Assembly (NCBI GenBank): GCA_002011125.2
Contig: MTMF02000009.1
Span: 1,332,989 to 1,396,988, forward strand
Direction of reading: 5' to 3'
Source of the DNA: Candidatus Hydrothermarchaeum profundi
Lineage (GTDB): Archaea; Hydrothermarchaeota; Hydrothermarchaeia; Hydrothermarchaeales; Hydrothermarchaeaceae
Length of the DNA: 64,000 bases
The notes under the pieces: model-generated
Databases searched by the model: none
Told to the model about the DNA's origin: nothing
What the model saw: only the letters and a program-made list of their open reading frames with translations
Position numbers and translations under genes: made by a program
Shown here: piece by piece, positions 16,322 to 24,933 of the stretch
Position numbering within the stretch: position 1 is the first letter of the stretch
How the letters are laid out: every line of letters begins with the position of its first letter

Positions 16322-18006
16322 CTCACCAGATCTAAAAACTGTTTTGCTTTATCTGATATCTTGATCTTTTTAATCTCCTCTAGTCCCTCTAGCTTCTCTA
16401 GTGGTATAACGTCTCTTCTCCCTAATCTTATGATGACTTTTAAAACTTCTTTTAGCTCTTCTACCTCACTGTTAACCACTCGAGCAGCCACTTCTAATGG
16501 CAGGTCTGACATTAGGTATAGTGCAATACCTCCTACCGCTCTGCTAGAGGTGACTTTTAGGTAGTCTTGTAGTATCTCCTCTATCTCAAATTTCTTGAAT
16601 ACAACTTTTGGGGCATCTTTGACTAATATTACGTGCTCATCGATAAATCTCCCTACAGCTGAGATTATTTCCTCGTCACTCAATATCTCTAATGCACTCT
16701 CTAATTGCTCTTTTTCGGGAACGGGCTGAAGTCCAGGGAATATACTGGCATATCTCCGCTCTCTGTATGGTTTTATTAGGAGAAATCTAAATATATCCCA
16801 GGCGAAAAGAGTCCTCGGGATTTTAATTAATGTATCTTTCCTTATTTTTTGCCTATACTCTACCGCCATTTCCAGTTCTGGATCCAGATTGCCATATTCG
16901 TCCATCAATCCTATCTTTTTGAGTTCTTCTTCAAACTCCAGCATAAGTTCTCGCCTTTCTTCTGTAATTCTGAAGTCTAATGATACGGAGGGTGATATCA
17001 CGCCGGCCATACGAGACTCCATTTTCTCCCGTAGGTGTTCATACTTTTTTAGCTTATTGAGATCTACTTTTTTGCTAAGTAAATAATCGAGAATCTCGCT
17101 TCTCTTTTCTTTTAATATTTTTGTATACGCTATTGCTAGAACTTGTCGGTTATATCTTCCGCTTACAAGTATTGATCGCTCATGGTGATACCTTATATGT
17201 TCAATTACAATCCTACCGTATTTTTCTCTGAGGATGGTTTCGTAGTCTAATTTTTTTCCTTTCCGGACAGTTACTTGTTCTTTTTTAATGATCCATTTTC
17301 CGTTTTCTGGTGCTCTAAAGGTTACGGTAGCGGACTTAATCCTTCCTTTTTTCTTTTCTCTCAATACTTCTATTAAGTCTCGATATGCCATTCTCTCGGT
17401 TGGAGTGAATTTGCTTATTTCTAGGGTAAATTCCCCCCCATAAGGTAAGTGTGGCAGGATCTCTAGTCTAAAGATCCCTAGATCATTTTCCTTTATACTT
17501 ATGTTTTTTGAGTTGCATTTTTGGCAAATATATCTGCCAGTTTCTTCTATTATCCTCGTAGCGTCTTTCCCTTTAGCTTCTCTACCACATCTGTTACATA
17601 CTAATTGTACAAACTCTTCTAGGTGGCCGACGGCAATGTTGTGCGAAGCGATCGCTGATTTAGTCCTTTCAAATGTGCCTTTTTTCAGAGAAGCATTGGC
17701 TCTAAAAAACATTTTATGGCGGGCTACATCTCTTTGGTCTTCTATATCCTCTCTTTTATAACCTCCTTTTTCAATCGGTGAACCATATCTCCCCATACCT
17801 AGTGCGAAGTAAGGGGAATCAAAACCCCTCAGTTCCATCTCATCTTTTAGCTCTTTAAGTTCGTCTAGATTCCTCTTTAAAGTGTAGTATAAGTTACTAA
17901 AATAGTCTGCATCTTTACGTAGTCTCGCTAAATCTATTTTGATCTCGGCAGATATCTCATCCAGAGTTTGTATTGCCCGGTTGACTAGGGGGGTAACTTC
18001 GGCCAT
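16318..18006 (-). CDS. Archaeal conserved protein, DUF530-like
   Basis: A large soluble protein of about 562 residues. A zinc-ribbon-like CNRCGR...CQKC lies near residue 150. It has long charged helical segments and no membrane helix. Size and sequence style fit the methanogen-wide DUF530 family, an assignment from memory. I chose ATG 18006 because GGGTGATGA is directly upstream; an in-frame start at 18042 would add 12 hydrophobic residues. It forms an overlapping pair with the HTH gene downstream and follows the Dim2-Rio1-aIF1A genes on the same strand. Function unknown. Confidence 0.65.
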   Translation of the reverse strand: MAEVTPLVNRAIQTLDEISAEIKIDLARLRKDADYFSNLYYTLKRNLDELKELKDEMELRGFDSPYFALGMGRYGSPIEKGGYKREDIEDQRDVARHKMFFRANASLKKGTFERTKSAIASHNIAVGHLEEFVQLVCNRCGREAKGKDATRIIEETGRYICQKCNSKNISIKENDLGIFRLEILPHLPYGGEFTLEISKFTPTERMAYRDLIEVLREKKKGRIKSATVTFRAPENGKWIIKKEQVTVRKGKKLDYETILREKYGRIVIEHIRYHHERSILVSGRYNRQVLAIAYTKILKEKRSEILDYLLSKKVDLNKLKKYEHLREKMESRMAGVISPSVSLDFRITEERRELMLEFEEELKKIGLMDEYGNLDPELEMAVEYRQKIRKDTLIKIPRTLFAWDIFRFLLIKPYRERRYASIFPGLQPVPEKEQLESALEILSDEEIISAVGRFIDEHVILVKDAPKVVFKKFEIEEILQDYLKVTSSRAVGGIALYLMSDLPLEVAARVVNSEVEELKEVLKVIIRLGRRDVIPLEKLEGLEEIKKIKISDKAKQFLDLVR

Positions 18007-18075
18007 TTCATCACCCAAAAAGAGGATGGGTATATTTTGCAAATATTTTTGTAGAGAAGGGTTATTTAAATCTTA

Positions 18076-18618
18076 TTACTTCCAAAGTGAAAAAGACTTT
18101 TCTTTAAGTTCTCTAGCTTTCCTTTGTAAAATCTTGTAAACTACTCCATGGGGTTTTCCTCTTGCTAGCATGAGTATAGCTTCTCTTGCAGCCTGCACTC
18201 TCTCTAGAGTGCCTACGATAGCAACGGTTTTGCCATATACACTCACGTCCGATCCGGTGCATTCTTCAATTATCTTTCTAGTCTTTCCGCCCTGACCAAT
18301 TATCCTCCCCTTCTGTCTTTTAAGTGCTTTAGGAGATTTTCCGACTATATCTTGCAGGTCTATTACTTCGAGTACGTATTCGTCGTGGCAAAGTTTCATT
18401 GCTTTTCTTGGATTAAATCCACGTCCAATTGCGGTGATGATATTCTTTGCCTTCCACTCGGCAAGTACATCTTCGCCCTTGTTCTGTATAGTGACGGTAC
18501 CCTCCTCATTGTCAACTGTAAGTTTAACATTTAATTTTTCTTCAATCTGTGATTTTACTTTACCTTCCTTTCCGATCAACACTCCTATTCTCTCAGAAGG
18601 TATCCTTATATACTCCAT
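18076..18618 (-). CDS. KH-domain RNA-binding protein, Dim2/Pno1 homologue
   Basis: A 180-residue protein with two KH domains: IRIPSERIGVLIGKEGKVKSQIE at the N-terminus, and a second with GRIIGQGGKTRKIIEECTGSDVSVYGKTVAI. This is the archaeal counterpart of eukaryotic Dim2/Pno1, a small-subunit rRNA 3'-end maturation factor. The order aIF1A-Rio1-Dim2 is conserved in archaea and matches here: it starts right after rio1 with GGGATG upstream. Confidence 0.9.
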   Translation of the reverse strand: MEYIRIPSERIGVLIGKEGKVKSQIEEKLNVKLTVDNEEGTVTIQNKGEDVLAEWKAKNIITAIGRGFNPRKAMKLCHDEYVLEVIDLQDIVGKSPKALKRQKGRIIGQGGKTRKIIEECTGSDVSVYGKTVAIVGTLERVQAAREAILMLARGKPHGVVYKILQRKARELKEKSFSLWK

Positions 18619-19365
18619 TTAACATCCCTTCACATATTCTAGCGCTTTCTCAAAATCCTCCCCGAAAAATCTTGTAATATTGTATATGTCACGTCTTAAA
18701 AACTCCTCTGCCATTGGATGTTCTCTAATTACCGCAGCGGAGAAGTCTATGAGAATAGGTTCACTATCTTTCATTAAAATATTATACTCACTTAGATCTG
18801 CATGAACTAGGTTACATCCGCAGTAAAGCCTCTTTATATACTCAAGAATCTTATCGTAGACTGCTGTTGGTTTATCTAATTCTACTTCCTTTAGCATGGG
18901 ATAAGGATGCCCTCTCTTGCCTAGGAATTCCATTACCAGTACATTATTCCTAAAAGATACTGGCTTAGGTGCCGGTATACCGCACTCCATAGCTCGTTTA
19001 AGGTTCTTATACTCCTTCTTCACCCACGTATAAACTATACTTCGTCTATTTTTTTTGATACCTCGAAATCTAATATCTCCATCTATATATTTTAGCATTG
19101 AGCGATAGTCACTTGTTCCCACTAAATGTATCTTAACAGCTAGGTTTTTTCGGCCTTTTTTTCCTAGAAAGATATTAGATTCTTTGCCTGATTTTACTAC
19201 TCCGTAAAGGAGGTCTATCACACCTTTATTAGATAAATAATATAAGGAGAGTAATGTAGACTTATCGAATACTTCGTCATATATTTTGAAGTCTTCGACT
19301 CCTTTTATCTTCTTAAGCATGGAGTCGATTTTCTGGTCCAGTAAAGAGATTTTCTTCTCCAGCAC
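18619..19365 (-). CDS. rio1: RIO1-type serine/threonine kinase
   Basis: A 248-residue atypical kinase. The nucleotide loop is VVKSGKESNIFLG, the catalytic loop LVHADLSEYNIL, and the metal-binding Asp lies in PILIDFSAAV, followed by MAEEFLRRDIYNITRFF, a RIO1 hallmark. RIO1 acts as an ATPase in 40S/30S maturation. In most relatives I recall, the metal loop ends in a G-Q pair; here it is S-A-A, a mild deviation. GTG start with AGGAG upstream. Confidence 0.92.
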   Translation of the reverse strand: MLEKKISLLDQKIDSMLKKIKGVEDFKIYDEVFDKSTLLSLYYLSNKGVIDLLYGVVKSGKESNIFLGKKGRKNLAVKIHLVGTSDYRSMLKYIDGDIRFRGIKKNRRSIVYTWVKKEYKNLKRAMECGIPAPKPVSFRNNVLVMEFLGKRGHPYPMLKEVELDKPTAVYDKILEYIKRLYCGCNLVHADLSEYNILMKDSEPILIDFSAAVIREHPMAEEFLRRDIYNITRFFGEDFEKALEYVKGC

Positions 19366-19366
19366 A

Positions 19367-19654
19367 TTATAAGACTCCTTTGTTAATAAGCCGATTAACC
19401 TGCGGTTTAGTGTACCGCCAGACGATATCTCCTTTTTCTTCTCCTTGGACGTCCCATGGTTTGACTAGAACCACATCTCCTTCTCTAATCCATATCTTTC
19501 TCCTTATTTTTCCCGGTATCCTGCATATGCGTATTTTATCATCTTTGCACCGGACTTGCATTCTGCTTGCCCCAAGCATTCTTTCAACTATGCCAAACAC
19601 TTCGTCGTCTTTTGGCATTCTTAACCGTTTGAGTTCAGGTGCTTCTTCTACCAG
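19367..19654 (-). CDS. Translation initiation factor aIF1A, probable CUG start
   Basis: An S1/OB-fold factor ([46 protein letters not shown]). The first conventional start is ATG 19618 (83 residues), but the reading frame continues upstream as [17 protein letters not shown], which matches the conserved N-terminal R-x-R-x-P stretch of archaeal aIF1A. GGAGG at 19662-19666 is seven bases before CTG 19654, whereas ATG 19618 has no SD. I therefore propose a CUG start and 95 residues. The factor stimulates initiator tRNA and mRNA binding to the 30S subunit. Confidence 0.85.
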   Translation of the reverse strand: MVEEAPELKRLRMPKDDEVFGIVERMLGASRMQVRCKDDKIRICRIPGKIRRKIWIREGDVVLVKPWDVQGEEKGDIVWRYTKPQVNRLINKGVL

Positions 19655-19693
19655 TAAAATACCTCCAAATTTGTTTAGAAACCTTTATCTATA

Positions 19694-20809
19694 TTATCTT
19701 GTTATCTCATATGATGCAACTGTCTCATATAGTTCTTGTGCTTTTGTATTTTTCTCGAAATGATCTCTAATGGGTTCTATCAGTTCATTCAGGCGTTCTG
19801 CGACTGCAATCTTTAGGTCTTGAGGATGTAAATCCCCCGATACAAAAGCTTTTTCTAACTCTGCATATGAATAAAACGTAACGTCGCCCCCGAATTTTGG
19901 AGGCCTCTTAACCTCCAGTTCATGTGAGCTTCTGAAAATTATCTCTTTACAATATTCTAAGATAGGATTTCCTTCAACTACTTTCATCGGACAAAAGGCG
20001 GAGTTTATTTTTTTAGTAATCTCCTCTTTTGAATCGTGGACGAATATTGCGGTTTCAGGTAAAGATTTAGACATCTTGGAACTTATCTCCACATCTATAC
20101 CCGAGTTCTCGTCAAAACCTTTCCCTTTAACAGGACCTTTAAGTCCCATTAGCATTCTATGACTAACGATTACGGGTCTACCATCGACTCCACAGTCAAC
20201 GTAGTCTAACTGTTCTTTCATTCCTTTTTTTCCAGATATCTCTCTCGCTAACATATTCACTTTTCTTTGGTCCATACCGAGTTGGCAGATATCTGCTTTA
20301 ATATGGAATATATCAGCGCACTGCATACTGGGATAGAATACAAATGCCGTGGGTTGCGAGTCGTCAGCTTCTCTGCCTGCTATAGCTAAGCTTCGTTTGG
20401 TTCTTGTTAGCGAGTGGTTTTTAGCTATTAAAATGACTTTCTTCCAGTATTCTGGATCATCGAAGAAGTCTTTATGCCATATGACTTTTACTTTTTTCAT
20501 ATCTACTCCTGCAGCCTTCCAGACTTCTATGAAATATCTCCCGGCGTCTCTTATTTTCTCAAGATCTCCTCCAAATTTGTTGTTAATCCATGCAAAAGAA
20601 TCTGCGAGCAGTAGTTTTACTTTGACGCCTGCCGTAATCAGGTCTTTTAATAGAAGCGGCCTGTAGACGCCTACTGGCAGATGGGCAATACCACTTGGCT
20701 CGAACCCATCGTATGCTACTGGATGCTTTTTTTCTTCAAGAAGTCTTCGTAGTTCTTCTTCAGTTATTATCTCTTGTCCTATGTTCTTTATGATTTCAAA
20801 CCTATCCAT
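19694..20809 (-). CDS. tyrS: Tyrosyl-tRNA synthetase, eukaryote/plant-like form
   Basis: A class I synthetase of about 371 residues. AYDGFEPSGIAHLPVG holds the HIGH-equivalent, KMSKS is intact, and ICQLGMDQRKVNMLARE is the tyrosine/AMP region. GGDLEKIRDAGRYFIEVWKAAG and YPSMQCADIF resemble plant cytosolic TyrRS more than the Methanocaldococcus enzyme (from memory). ATG 20809 is chosen because GGGTGT lies upstream; an in-frame ATG 39 nt earlier lies in the palindrome region. It has its own promoter, divergent from hdrC. Confidence 0.92.
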   Translation of the reverse strand: MDRFEIIKNIGQEIITEEELRRLLEEKKHPVAYDGFEPSGIAHLPVGVYRPLLLKDLITAGVKVKLLLADSFAWINNKFGGDLEKIRDAGRYFIEVWKAAGVDMKKVKVIWHKDFFDDPEYWKKVILIAKNHSLTRTKRSLAIAGREADDSQPTAFVFYPSMQCADIFHIKADICQLGMDQRKVNMLAREISGKKGMKEQLDYVDCGVDGRPVIVSHRMLMGLKGPVKGKGFDENSGIDVEISSKMSKSLPETAIFVHDSKEEITKKINSAFCPMKVVEGNPILEYCKEIIFRSSHELEVKRPPKFGGDVTFYSYAELEKAFVSGDLHPQDLKIAVAERLNELIEPIRDHFEKNTKAQELYETVASYEITR

Positions 20810-20823
20810 CTCAACACCCAAAA

Positions 20824-20844
20824 AATATTGCTGTGAGCAATATT
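20824..20844. promoter_or_regulatory. Perfect 9-3-9 palindrome in the tyrS leader
   Basis: Arms AATATTGCT and AGCAATATT flank GTG. Read on the minus strand it is a hairpin followed by six T residues and then the tyrS SD. A TATA-like CTTTATCA about 25 nt upstream (20848-20855) would start the tyrS mRNA at the hairpin. It could be an operator or an attenuator-like leader hairpin. Confidence 0.5.
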
Positions 20845-20864
20845 CCATGATAAAGGTAGAAAAA

Positions 20865-20873
20865 CTTTATTAA
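20865..20873 (+). promoter_or_regulatory. TATA-like box of the hdrCB operon
   Basis: CTTTATTAA is centred about 25 nt upstream of the ATG at 20892, which predicts a leaderless or almost leaderless hdrC mRNA. Confidence 0.5.
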
Positions 20874-20891
20874 CTTTATTACAAGAAGTGG

Positions 20892-21410
20892 ATGATTATG
20901 GCGCTAAGAACGTTAAAACCAAAGAAGATAGACCCTTCTTTTATAAATGAAGTCAAGGCCGCTGGAGGAAAAAATATCGGGGCATGTTTCCAATGTGGGA
21001 CATGTGTAAGCTCATGTCCTGCGGGGCTAGTTACTACATATAAGATTAGGAAGATATTGAGGAAAACTTCTCTCGGTTTAAAAGACGATGTTTTAAAGAG
21101 CGAGGATATCTGGAAGTGTACGACGTGTCTAGCGTGCTATGATAGGTGTCCTAGGGGTGTAGAGCCGGTAGAAGTGATATTAGCTATAAGAAATATCGCA
21201 GTAAGGCATGGATATTTTCCTGAGAAACTTAAGAGTAATTTGAGAAATATTATAAACGCTGGGCAGCTGGTGACATTGACTGATGATATAAGTGGTTTTA
21301 GAGTGGAGTTGGGCCTGAGTGAGAACTCTCCTCATATGAAGTCTTCTAAAGCCCTCGATGAAGTTAACAAGATTTTGGAGATTACGGGTATAGAAGGATT
21401 GGAGGTATAA
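20892..21410 (+). CDS. hdrC: CoB-CoM heterodisulfide reductase subunit C
   Basis: A 172-residue iron-sulfur protein with two 4Fe-4S motifs: CFQCGTCVSSCP near residue 32 and CTTCLACYDRCP near residue 77. HdrC transfers electrons between HdrA and the HdrB active site in reduction (or, in reverse metabolism, formation) of CoM-S-S-CoB. The pair of ATGs at 20892 and 20898 leaves the exact start open; TATA spacing favours the first. It is followed two bases later by hdrB. No hdrA is nearby. Confidence 0.92.
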   Translation: MIMALRTLKPKKIDPSFINEVKAAGGKNIGACFQCGTCVSSCPAGLVTTYKIRKILRKTSLGLKDDVLKSEDIWKCTTCLACYDRCPRGVEPVEVILAIRNIAVRHGYFPEKLKSNLRNIINAGQLVTLTDDISGFRVELGLSENSPHMKSSKALDEVNKILEITGIEGLEV

Positions 21411-21412
21411 GT

Positions 21413-22297
21413 GTGAGGTATTCTCTTTTCTTGGGATGTGTTGCACCGCACCGTTATCCTGGGATTGAAGCGGCTACGAGGAAAATATTTGATAGGCTGG
21501 GTATAGATTTAATTGATATGGGCGATGCTTCTTGCTGTCCTGCGCCAGGTGTCTTCAGATCCATAGATAATTTAACATGGTTAGCGCTTGGAGCTAGGAA
21601 TATTACTATAGCCGAGGAGAATAAAGCTGATATTCTGACTGTGTGTAATGGATGTTTTGGCTCATTAAACGAAGTCAATTATAGGTTAAAAAATGATGTT
21701 ATCACTAGGTTGGAAGTGAACGATATTTTATCGAAGATAAATAGGGAATACAAGGGGGAGAGGGAGGTAAAACATGTTGTAGATGTGTTGTATAATGATG
21801 TAGGAGTAAAAGTTATAAAGGAAAGCGTAGCTGTGCCTTTAGAAGCTTTAAAAGTTGCAGTGCACTATGGGTGTCATTTCTTAAGACCTAAGACCCATTT
21901 AGAGCATAATGGCAGTGCTAGAATGAAAGCATTTAATGCGTTGGTAGAGGCAACTGGGGCTACTAATGTCGTCTATAGGGACAAACTTTTGTGTTGTGGG
22001 GCTGGTGGCGGGTTGAGATCTAATGACTTAGAGTCTTCTTTAGAGATTGCTAAACAAAAGTTAGAGAATATCCGTGAATCGGGGGCGGATATTATAGTCA
22101 ATCCTTGCTCGTTTTGTACATTTCATTTAGATACTTCTCAGCCTGCATTAAACGAGAAATATGGGGAAACCTTTAGGATCCCTGTACTCCATTATGTTCA
22201 GTTTCTTGGCCTGGCGATGGGATTAAAGCCCTATGAGTTGGGATTACAGAAACACTTAATACCTCTAGATGATTTACTGGAGAAGGTGGGTGTATGA
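21413..22297 (+). CDS. hdrB: CoB-CoM heterodisulfide reductase subunit B
   Basis: A 294-residue protein with two CCG domains: the first has C9, SCCP and NGCFGS; the second has HYGCH, LLCCGAGGG and NPCSFC. These cysteines bind the two non-cubane 4Fe-4S clusters that cleave the heterodisulfide. GTG start with GGAGG upstream. The downstream gene overlaps as ATGA. The hdrC-hdrB order is the usual methanogen arrangement. Confidence 0.93.
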   Translation: MRYSLFLGCVAPHRYPGIEAATRKIFDRLGIDLIDMGDASCCPAPGVFRSIDNLTWLALGARNITIAEENKADILTVCNGCFGSLNEVNYRLKNDVITRLEVNDILSKINREYKGEREVKHVVDVLYNDVGVKVIKESVAVPLEALKVAVHYGCHFLRPKTHLEHNGSARMKAFNALVEATGATNVVYRDKLLCCGAGGGLRSNDLESSLEIAKQKLENIRESGADIIVNPCSFCTFHLDTSQPALNEKYGETFRIPVLHYVQFLGLAMGLKPYELGLQKHLIPLDDLLEKVGV

Positions 22298-22812
22298 ATT
22301 TAGAAACTTTGCAGCAGGTTTGGTTAGTTACAATGAATATGGCAACCGAAGTTAGACGTAAAGGCATTGAAGTAGGCAATGCCTTTGACTATCTTAGGAC
22401 TGCTAAGGTGATATTAAACGAAAGGACCTTCGGCGAGACCGAGGATAGAGGTTTCCTTTTTAGAGCTTCTGAGCTTATAGACAATGCGCAGAGGGATATC
22501 TTCATTGCAGCCGAAGCTCTTGGTAAAGAATTCACAGTTGACTGGGAGAATAAAATTAGGGAGGTCCTTAATGGAAAGAAAGTGGGAGAATTCCCTGCAA
22601 CTAGATCATCTAAATTTTATTCACAGCTCCCGAGAAGTAAGAATTGGGTTAGGGTGCCAGATAAGAAGGAAGTTAAAGAAAAGGTTGAGGAACTTAAGGA
22701 CATTGAGGTTAGGCCTCATGGAGAGGGATATCTATTATTGATAGGCGATAAAGCTTCTTTGAGAAAAGCTCTTGACGCAATTTCTCCCGTTATGAGGGTG
22801 AAAGAACGATAA
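22294..22812 (+). CDS. Methanogen-type conserved protein, DUF2096-like
   Basis: A 172-residue soluble protein beginning with a helical segment (QQVWLVTMNMATEVRRKG) and ending in a small alpha/beta part (YLLLIGDKASLRKALDAISPVMRV). I assign it to DUF2096 from memory of size and sequence style. It overlaps hdrB (ATGA) and the next gene (ATAA), so it belongs to the hdrCB transcript. A link with heterodisulfide metabolism is inferred from position only. Confidence 0.6.
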   Translation: MNLETLQQVWLVTMNMATEVRRKGIEVGNAFDYLRTAKVILNERTFGETEDRGFLFRASELIDNAQRDIFIAAEALGKEFTVDWENKIREVLNGKKVGEFPATRSSKFYSQLPRSKNWVRVPDKKEVKEKVEELKDIEVRPHGEGYLLLIGDKASLRKALDAISPVMRVKER

Positions 22813-23636
22813 TAGATTGCCATGCCCATGTTTCACAAAAGCCGAGGGCTATACCTGATGACCTTAAAGAAGCCGCCTTCGGGTATCACCTCAGAACAGG
22901 TATAGAAGTTACTCGGTATGGGGTGGTTGATGATCTTTTAGAACAATCTGTCTCATATGGAGTTTCTAAAATTTGCGTTTCGCCGCTAATAAGCTCCGCG
23001 AGGGAGGAATATGAAGGACTTAATGATTTCACTTCCTATGTGGTTAGAGATAACCCCTGTTTCGAAGGATTTGCTGTAGTTCATCCTTTTCAAAAATATG
23101 CGAAAGGAGAGCTTGAGAGAGCCATATACGATCTGGAGTTAAAAGGACTTTTTCTTGATCCTGAGTTACAGGGATTCAGATTTTCTGATGATAGATTCTG
23201 GGATTTTCTGGAATTCGTGAAGACCCTTAAAATTCCTGTTTTTGTTCATTGCGAATATAATTCCGAAAATAAGTTTTTTGTGCCTGAAGAGGTTAATGAA
23301 GTGATTATTAGTTTTCCAAGAGTAAACTTTATTTTCCCTCAAGCTGTAGGATGGGATAAAGTATATTCTGAGGAGAATGTATTCTATGATACATCACATT
23401 CTTCTTCTGACAAGCTATTAGAAATGGTAACGGAATTAGGGGCAGACAAGGTATTATTCGGCTCTGACTTCAAATATAACTTCTACCCGGCTTATGAGAT
23501 AGAGAAAATCCAGGGACTTGACTTGTCTGAGGAAGAAAAGGAGAAGATTCTTGGGGGGAATATGGCACAGCTTTTTGGTGTTTCTGTTGAGAAAGGCACG
23601 AGGTTTTCTGGTTTTTTTAAAAGATTTTTTCGGTAA
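22809..23636 (+). CDS. Amidohydrolase-family metal-dependent hydrolase, probable AUA start
   Basis: A TIM-barrel amidohydrolase of about 275 residues. The metal-binding HxH of strand 1 (DCHAHV) is encoded at 22815-22832, upstream of the first GTG in frame (22923), which would remove it. The only suitable initiator is ATA 22809, giving M-IDCHAHV, with GAGGGTGA seven bases upstream and an ATAA overlap with the previous stop. Later motifs: FVHCEYN, DTSHSSSDKLL and LFGSDFKYN (metal Asp). Substrate unknown; the closest style is the COG2159/TatD-like group. Confidence 0.8.
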   Translation: MIDCHAHVSQKPRAIPDDLKEAAFGYHLRTGIEVTRYGVVDDLLEQSVSYGVSKICVSPLISSAREEYEGLNDFTSYVVRDNPCFEGFAVVHPFQKYAKGELERAIYDLELKGLFLDPELQGFRFSDDRFWDFLEFVKTLKIPVFVHCEYNSENKFFVPEEVNEVIISFPRVNFIFPQAVGWDKVYSEENVFYDTSHSSSDKLLEMVTELGADKVLFGSDFKYNFYPAYEIEKIQGLDLSEEEKEKILGGNMAQLFGVSVEKGTRFSGFFKRFFR

Positions 23637-23642
23637 TTATCC

Positions 23643-24674
23643 TTAATATGTTCTATAGATCAAAAAGTCGGCGAGAATCTTTAATTTTTCCATCGCTTCA
23701 TTATTGATCCCTGTTTTTTCGAGATGACTTATAGCTTCTTTTTCGTATTTATCAGCTATCCGACGTGAATATGTTTGAGCGTTGACTTTTTCTAAGATGT
23801 GAAGTACTTTTTTTATGTCTTCTTCACTGGAAGACTCTTTCTCGTAGATTTCAATTAGTGTCTCCCTATCTTCTTTTGAGGCTTTTTCAAAGGCGTAGAG
23901 AACAGGGAGAGTTTTCTTCTTGTTTTTAATATCACTTGCGTGGGGTTTCCCGGTTTTTTTTGCATCCTGCCATATCCCTAAGATATCATCAACTATCTGG
24001 AAGGCTATCCCGATCTTTCTTCCAAATGCTCTGAAGTGTTTTATTGTACTTTCATCGTTCGTGGCGAGTATAGCCCCTATGTGCGTCGATGCCTCTATTA
24101 AGGCAGCGGTTTTTCTGGAGATCATATCTATATACATTTCGGGAGTTACATCTGTTCTCCCTTCAAAGTCCATGTCTAAGTATTGCCCTTCACATAACTC
24201 GATAACTGTGTTGTTAAGTATAGCGAGTACGTCTACAATTTTTGATTCGGTTACATTACGGTCTCTCAAGTTTAAGGCTGCTAGATTAGCCATTACATGC
24301 ATTCCATCTCCTACGTTTATAGCATGGGGAACTCCCCAAAGCTTCCATACTGTTGGTTTGTGTCTTCTCTCTTCATCCATGTCTTCGATATCATCGTGAA
24401 TTAATGAAAAATTATGTATCAGCTCTAAAGCCGCCGCCGCTGGTAGAGCTTTATCATATACCCCACTTAGGGCATTATAGGTTAAGAGGCAAAGTGTCGG
24501 TCTAAATCTTTTGCCTCTATACTGCTCTATCGGTCTTAAGTTTTCGTCAAGCCAGCCGAGATGATATTTCATCATGTCATAGAGAGGTTTAGGAAACATT
24601 CTTTTCTCGAAAATGGATTTTATTTCGTTGTCTATCATTTCGAGATGCTGGTAGAGTATACTTTCTGCATTCAA
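23643..24674 (-). CDS. idsA: Geranylgeranyl/farnesyl diphosphate synthase
   Basis: A trans-prenyl synthase of 343 residues. The first Asp-rich motif LIHDDIEDMDEERRHK and the second FQIVDDILGIWQDAKKTGK are intact, as is GKRFRPTLCLL. It makes the C15-C20(-C25) isoprenoid chain for archaeal ether lipids. It converges on the amidohydrolase. The 259 bp between it and lonB are AT-rich and hold no convincing gene. Confidence 0.92.
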   Translation of the reverse strand: MNAESILYQHLEMIDNEIKSIFEKRMFPKPLYDMMKYHLGWLDENLRPIEQYRGKRFRPTLCLLTYNALSGVYDKALPAAAALELIHNFSLIHDDIEDMDEERRHKPTVWKLWGVPHAINVGDGMHVMANLAALNLRDRNVTESKIVDVLAILNNTVIELCEGQYLDMDFEGRTDVTPEMYIDMISRKTAALIEASTHIGAILATNDESTIKHFRAFGRKIGIAFQIVDDILGIWQDAKKTGKPHASDIKNKKKTLPVLYAFEKASKEDRETLIEIYEKESSSEEDIKKVLHILEKVNAQTYSRRIADKYEKEAISHLEKTGINNEAMEKLKILADFLIYRTY

Positions 24675-24933
24675 TTTGGAAGACTCTCCGTTTTTTGAGT
24701 TGAAGTATAAGAGCTTTCAATAAAAATATTTCGAAGGATACCGTTTGTATTATGAGTAGTTAAAGTTGTTTGATAGGTAATCCTGGGGTGAGTTGGTAAG
24801 CCTTGTTAGTCTCACTCATTCTCCTTATACTATTTTGGTTCAGAGTCTACTATTTAGATTAATATTTTTTTAGAAGATTGATGGCCTGATAAACTAAGTA
24901 TTTAATAAAATGATGGAGAACAGAACCTTAAAA

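Noticed and set aside
24760-24819. 19-residue peptide gene on the minus strand (MSETNKAYQL...)
   Set aside because: The GGAG before its ATG is only one base away, too close for initiation, and the frame is too short to judge.
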